Source: JAGXTF01 sp044224315 (GTDB lineage Bacteria > Bacteroidota > Bacteroidia > NS11-12g > UBA955). Taken from it: a DNA stretch of 64,000 nt. The stretch is from NCBI GenBank assembly GCA_044224315.1, contig JBGAKR010000001.1:310001-374000 (forward strand), given 5' to 3'. Both the position numbers and the translations under genes were made by a program. This document shows positions 60,751 to 64,000 of this stretch, piece by piece (the stretch's first letter is position 1; each line of letters starts with the position of its first letter). The notes under the pieces were generated by a model. That model did not search any database. It was given only the letters and a program-made list of their open reading frames with translations, and had not been told where the DNA came from.

Positions 60751-62181
60751 TTACTTACTCTCCAACAATTTCTTTCTGGTTTCTCTCATGCCCTTATATC
60801 CAGCCATCAGTTTTCCCAAAGGTAAGGTATAGTATATGCTGATAGTGCCATATGGTTTGCCTGCACTGAGTGGTGTGGACCTGAGCTGCGTTGTACCCCA
60901 TTCTACACCCATCACACCAAATTCAATGGCAACAAAGTAGTGTACGATCAACCCACTTTTAACTTTGCGGGGATCATTCCAATCATTGTGCAACATATCC
61001 GGATTGTCGTAAAGTTTTTTGTCCAAAGCCGCTTCTGCTTCCGGATAAATAAATTCTGGTTTTTTTACCCAGGCATAACCAAAACCCAAACCACCCATTA
61101 CCCTGAAAGCATTGCTTTTTCTGGAGGCTGCATATTTGGTTGTGGATTTCGATATTACCGTTTCACCGGGATTTGGCTGTTGACTCAGCATGCCAAAAAG
61201 CAATTCCTTCAGATCAATGCTGTATCGTGCAAATACCCTGGTTTGAGTACCTACCGAAGAAAACAATCCCGAATCTTCAGCAATTCTTCTTTCTTCCGGC
61301 ACCGGATCGTAGGTATATGAAGGATACGCAGCCATGCTTGCATATCCAACCTTACCCGTTTCTGCGATCACATCAAAACCACTGTTATACGCCCTCAGGC
61401 TGTATCCCAATCCCATCATTTCAGTTTTTCCCATCCAAGGCATTGGTTTGGTAAAAGTATACCGCGGTGTGAGTCCGCCAAAACCCAGAATTGTCCACGA
61501 ATAATATTGGGTTGACCTTGCATTTACCTGATAGTGATAGGTAATTTCATTTCTGGAATAATCTATTTTATCTACCACGGTACTGATGGTTGTCATATCA
61601 GTTTGGGATTTCAATTCAACATCGTGCCCCAACATTTCAAACAAACCATCCATTTTTATTCCAAGTGTGGGCTGAAATTTAAACTTGCCAATACTTGTAT
61701 TCCCTTTAAAATAATAGTTGGCATTCAGGTTCAGTTCAATTTCAGAAAACGGCAATGCCAGATTCAATGCAGGCACCAATGCAATTCCTGCATCATCCCG
61801 ATTCCAGTCACTCACCGCACTTTGTTCCTTCACCCAGGCCAATCCAACCGCCATGGACGGGTAAAAAGAAAAACCAGCCATCCCAAGTTTGCGGCGGTTT
61901 ACAAAAAACCCGGGATGACCATCCTTGATAAAAGGAGACGTGAATCGGTAAAGCAGCTGATTTTGTTTGGTGCGCACATCCTGTAAATAACTGTAACTGT
62001 TAAACTGCTGGCTGGTTAATTGTGTGATCCGCAGATTTCTGGAATTCACTACAAATCCCTGACTGCCGTCTGCTGAAAATTGCCATCCGGCCGTTCCTAC
62101 CGGCACTTGCTGGCCATTAAGGTCAGCAAATCCAGTAAAAACGAACAAATAAAAAATCAAAAAGGGTAGCCTTATTTTCAT
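60751..62181 (-). CDS. outer-membrane-like protein
   Basis: 476 residues from the ATG at 62181, which opens the signal MKIRLPFLIFYLFVFTGFADLNGQ. Long barrel-type strands (IGKFKFQPTLGIKMDGLFEML, WTILGFGGLTPRYTF, TISIYYTLPLGKLMAGY) point to an outer-membrane protein; no family is assigned. It is the first gene of the operon, which lies between two tRNA-derived repeats and could be its own small island. Confidence 0.75.
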   Translation of the reverse strand: MKIRLPFLIFYLFVFTGFADLNGQQVPVGTAGWQFSADGSQGFVVNSRNLRITQLTSQQFNSYSYLQDVRTKQNQLLYRFTSPFIKDGHPGFFVNRRKLGMAGFSFYPSMAVGLAWVKEQSAVSDWNRDDAGIALVPALNLALPFSEIELNLNANYYFKGNTSIGKFKFQPTLGIKMDGLFEMLGHDVELKSQTDMTTISTVVDKIDYSRNEITYHYQVNARSTQYYSWTILGFGGLTPRYTFTKPMPWMGKTEMMGLGYSLRAYNSGFDVIAETGKVGYASMAAYPSYTYDPVPEERRIAEDSGLFSSVGTQTRVFARYSIDLKELLFGMLSQQPNPGETVISKSTTKYAASRKSNAFRVMGGLGFGYAWVKKPEFIYPEAEAALDKKLYDNPDMLHNDWNDPRKVKSGLIVHYFVAIEFGVMGVEWGTTQLRSTPLSAGKPYGTISIYYTLPLGKLMAGYKGMRETRKKLLESK

Positions 62182-62814
62182 GGTATCTTCTAAGCATGGC
62201 AAATCTATTGTTGCCTAAATCGTATGGCTATCAGGGATTCCAAATATTTCCTAACATTTAATACACGGTCACCTGGCACCTCAGCCTATGTCTCCATTCC
62301 TGAAAGTACTTATACAAACAATGGATGTTCACTTCCACATCACTCAAATTGGTAAATAAAAGCGCATCTTAAAAGCAAAAACAAAAAACCGGCCAGGAAC
62401 AATTCCAGCTCATCCAGCATAAAACTGCCATAGGAGAAACCAAAATCAAATACGCCGATTTTATTACAAGTGGAACCAATGAGGCTCATTTCAGCATTAT
62501 GCAAGACATTATTGTTGAAGAACCTAAATTTCAAAAATGGTTAACTCCTTTTTTGAACCGAACAACATTATTTTTGCCAAAGGTGAATTTTAACCAATTT
62601 TTAGGTGAAATTGCATAACAAAGTGCGGAATTACTAAGATTTGTGTAAAATAGAATCTGTACGGACTCAAAACCATCTCCTAAAACCCTAAAAACAGCCG
62701 ACAATGGGGTTCTAACGCAGAGGTTTTTGAAAGAAAGTCCGTACAAATAAAAATGTACGGAGTACGAAAACAGAATTAACTAACTGAAAATCAACAACTT
62801 AAAAAACGGCACAG
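62182..62814. other. 633-bp non-coding stretch
   Basis: No supported gene. TGTACGGACT (62659-62668) and AGTCCGTACA (62736-62745) are perfect inverted repeats, and TGTACGGAGT follows at 62754. Possible operator; no further feature is seen. Confidence 0.4.
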
Positions 62815-62890
62815 TGACTCATAATCAATAGGTGCTTGGTTCCCTGCCCGACTGAATTCGTTCAGGCTGGGATTCCAAGTGGGCCCACTA
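62815..62890 (+). pseudogene. tRNA 3'-half relic with T-loop insert (copy C)
   Basis: GACTCATAATCAATAGGTGCTTGGTT and ATTCCAAGTGGGCCCACTA match the CAT tRNA. A 30-nt palindromic segment (62842-62871: CCCTGCC..CTGAA-TTCG-TTCAG..GGCTGGG) replaces two bases of the T loop. It has one change in the anticodon stem (CAATAG). It is another copy of the integration target. Confidence 0.75.
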
Positions 62891-62920
62891 AAGAACTCCT
62901 TCACGGAGTTCTTTTTTTTT
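62891..62920 (+). terminator. terminator after relic C
   Basis: AAGAACTCC-TTCAC-GGAGTTCTT followed by a long T run, ending at the base before the GIY-YIG start codon. Confidence 0.8.
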
Positions 62921-63217
62921 ATGAAAGATATTTGTTGTTATATTTTATATTCCCCTTCTCTAGGTAAATTTTATACAGGAGCTTGTCAGGATTCACTGTA
63001 TGAAAGAATCCTAAAACACAACAATCATGATTACGGCAATCATCGCTTCACTGCAGCAGCTAATGACTGGGAATTGTTCTTGAAAATTGATGTTGCAGAC
63101 TACTCTCATGCCGTTAGATTGGAAAGAAAAATCAAATCCATGAAGAGCAGCAGGTACCTTCAAAATTTGAAGCAATACCCTGAATTGGTTAAGAAAATTA
63201 TTGATGAAACTGGATAG
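62921..63217 (+). CDS. GIY-YIG nuclease family protein
   Basis: 98 residues from the ATG at 62921. CYILYSPSLGKFYTGACQDSLYERILKHNN shows the GIY-YIG pattern (YIL..YTG) with the following Arg in ERIL and a later Glu in VRLERKIKSMKSS. It is a single-domain UvrC/URI-type nuclease of the kind frequent in Bacteroidota. It lies between the terminator of one tRNA relic and another relic 5 bp after its stop, and may have mobilised the region. Confidence 0.85.
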   Translation: MKDICCYILYSPSLGKFYTGACQDSLYERILKHNNHDYGNHRFTAAANDWELFLKIDVADYSHAVRLERKIKSMKSSRYLQNLKQYPELVKKIIDETG

Positions 63218-63221
63218 AACA

Positions 63222-63311
63222 ACTGACTCCCCCGATAGCTATCGGGGCAGTAGGTGCTTGACTACCTGCCCCGAAACTGGGTGAATAACCGGAACATTTA
63301 CCCAGTCAGGG
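63222..63311 (+). pseudogene. tRNA relic with two palindromic inserts (copy D)
   Basis: ACTGACTC (63222-63229), then the perfect palindrome CCCCGATAGCTATCGGGG (63230-63247) in place of the anticodon loop, then CAGTAGGTGCTTG (63248-63260). A second near-palindromic insert (63261-63311, ACTGGGTGAAT..ATTTACCCAGT) lies in the T arm. Only these tRNA blocks remain. Confidence 0.7.
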
Positions 63312-63342
63312 TTCCCAAAATCTTTGCCGAAATTATGGAATC

Positions 63343-63375
63343 TTTGCTTAGATAAGCGTAAACTGAGTATTTTCG
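63343..63375 (+). promoter_or_regulatory. probable promoter of the Asp-box gene
   Basis: TTTG at 63343-63346, a 21-bp spacer and TATTTTCG at 63368-63375, one base from TAnnTTTG. It lies 40 bp upstream of the start codon. Confidence 0.4.
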
Positions 63376-63416
63376 CATAAACAACATTTGCCACCCAACT
63401 TAAATACCCAAAAAAA

Positions 63417-64000
63417 ATGAAAATAACCATTTTAACCGTTTGCTTCTTGCTGTGCAGCGTGCTTTTAAATGCCCAATGGAATTCGCTTCCTTTGGGGAAA
63501 GGCTCCTTAAACTCGGGCTGCGAGTACAAGGGCAAGATGATAGCCGGATCTGAGGCCGGATTGTACCAAAGTGCGGATGGAGCCAGTTTTTCACCCCATT
63601 CAGAAGGATTTGCCGGTGGAACCCTGCAGCGCATTGTGAATTTCAGGGATACCCTATATGCCACAGTAAGATTAAAAGGATTTTTTATGAGTACAGACGG
63701 AGGCAAAACCTGGAAAAAACAAAGCAGTAAAATATGGAATTACGACCTTTACACCGAAATTTTTGAAGTGAACGGGAAAATAGCCCTGGCCAAATCGTAC
63801 GACTCCATTGCGTTTTCTGCAGACCATGGCAAAACCTGGGTAGTGCGCAATTTTGGATTTTATGTATACAATTCACCCTGGGGGAGTGATGATAAAATAT
63901 ATATTCGGGGCAACGGCCCATCGGGTGCGGGTTGGTATTATTCTACCGACGAGGCAAAAACATGGAATTATTTAGCCGGAGGGGTTTTGGATTATATTGC
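63417..64000 (+). CDS. secreted Asp-box (BNR-like) protein, N-terminal part
   Basis: Open to the end of the window, 194 residues visible. The signal MKITILTVCFLLCSVLLNAQ is followed by repeats with Asp-box motifs (STDGGKTWKK, SADHGKTWVV, STDEAKTWNY), a sialidase-like beta-propeller pattern, but no catalytic residues are judged here. In Bacteroidota such proteins often end in a T9SS sorting domain, which would lie outside the window. It starts after the promoter at 63343-63375. Confidence 0.8.
   Translation, partial: MKITILTVCFLLCSVLLNAQWNSLPLGKGSLNSGCEYKGKMIAGSEAGLYQSADGASFSPHSEGFAGGTLQRIVNFRDTLYATVRLKGFFMSTDGGKTWKKQSSKIWNYDLYTEIFEVNGKIALAKSYDSIAFSADHGKTWVVRNFGFYVYNSPWGSDDKIYIRGNGPSGAGWYYSTDEAKTWNYLAGGVLDYI

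Noticed and set aside
62531..62746. 71-codon minus-strand frame with Tyr/Phe-rich sequence
   Set aside because: It spans an inverted repeat, has no neighbour spacing or recognisable motif, and no plausible start context.
1..64000. CRISPR array or cas genes
   Set aside because: No regularly spaced direct repeats with unique spacers and no cas-like proteins were found.

Overview
The window is chromosomal DNA of a Bacteroidota bacterium, probably of the Chitinophagia/Sphingobacteriia type, although the exact lineage cannot be read from the sequence. Evidence: TAnnTTTG-type -7 promoter elements, A-rich leaders instead of Shine-Dalgarno sites, a type IX secretion C-terminal sorting domain, a TonB receptor/imelysin/HTTM operon, LytTR regulators and a Bacteroidota-type mobilisation module.

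Positions 1-26131 are ordinary chromosome. They hold a SixA fragment, an FKBP-type lipoprotein, an ABC-F ATPase, NDH-2, alkyladenine DNA glycosylase, a BadF-family sugar kinase, two His-rich small proteins beside an ECF sigma factor, a TPR histidine kinase with its LytTR regulator, an iron-uptake-like operon (DUF4856, imelysin, HTTM, TonB receptor), a NarL-type regulator, a giant T9SS-secreted protein and a peptidase-S74-type lipoprotein. Intergenic gaps carry short dispersed repeats.

Positions 26164-58816 form a 32.6 kb integrated element. It is bounded by a 43-bp direct repeat made from the 3' part of a CAT-anticodon tRNA and has a tyrosine integrase next to the right end. It has a relaxase, a coupling protein and an oriT-like hairpin but no mating-pore genes, so it looks like an integrative mobilizable element. 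From left to right the cargo is: (i) a type III CBASS operon (CD-NTase, HORMA, TRIP13-like ATPase, NucC) extended by a second complete nucleotidyltransferase with a glycine-rich, possibly membrane-inserting N-terminus; (ii) a divergent module of a sigma-like factor, an unknown 139-aa protein and an ImmA/IrrE metallopeptidase, facing the CBASS operon across a 15-bp inverted repeat; (iii) a small module with an XRE regulator and two envelope proteins, flanked by a duplicated structured repeat; (iv) an Eco57I-like restriction-modification operon with controller, restriction-methyltransferase, second methyltransferase, a 55-aa protein and a PHP-SMC (TrlF-like) ATPase; (v) replication-like genes, a second recombinase between inverted repeats, and a HEPN-like protein; (vi) mobilisation genes; (vii) a LytTR/sensor-kinase pair with excisionase-like and integrase genes.

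Positions 58817-64000 hold a three-gene envelope operon, a GIY-YIG nuclease gene between two decayed tRNA copies, and the start of a secreted Asp-box protein. Five whole or partial copies of the same tRNA lie at this locus. Three degenerate copies are interrupted by perfect or near-perfect palindromes placed at the loops of the tRNA cloverleaf. The best candidates for undescribed biology are the two-nucleotidyltransferase CBASS with its sigma/peptidase switch, and the palindrome-interrupted tRNA relics.
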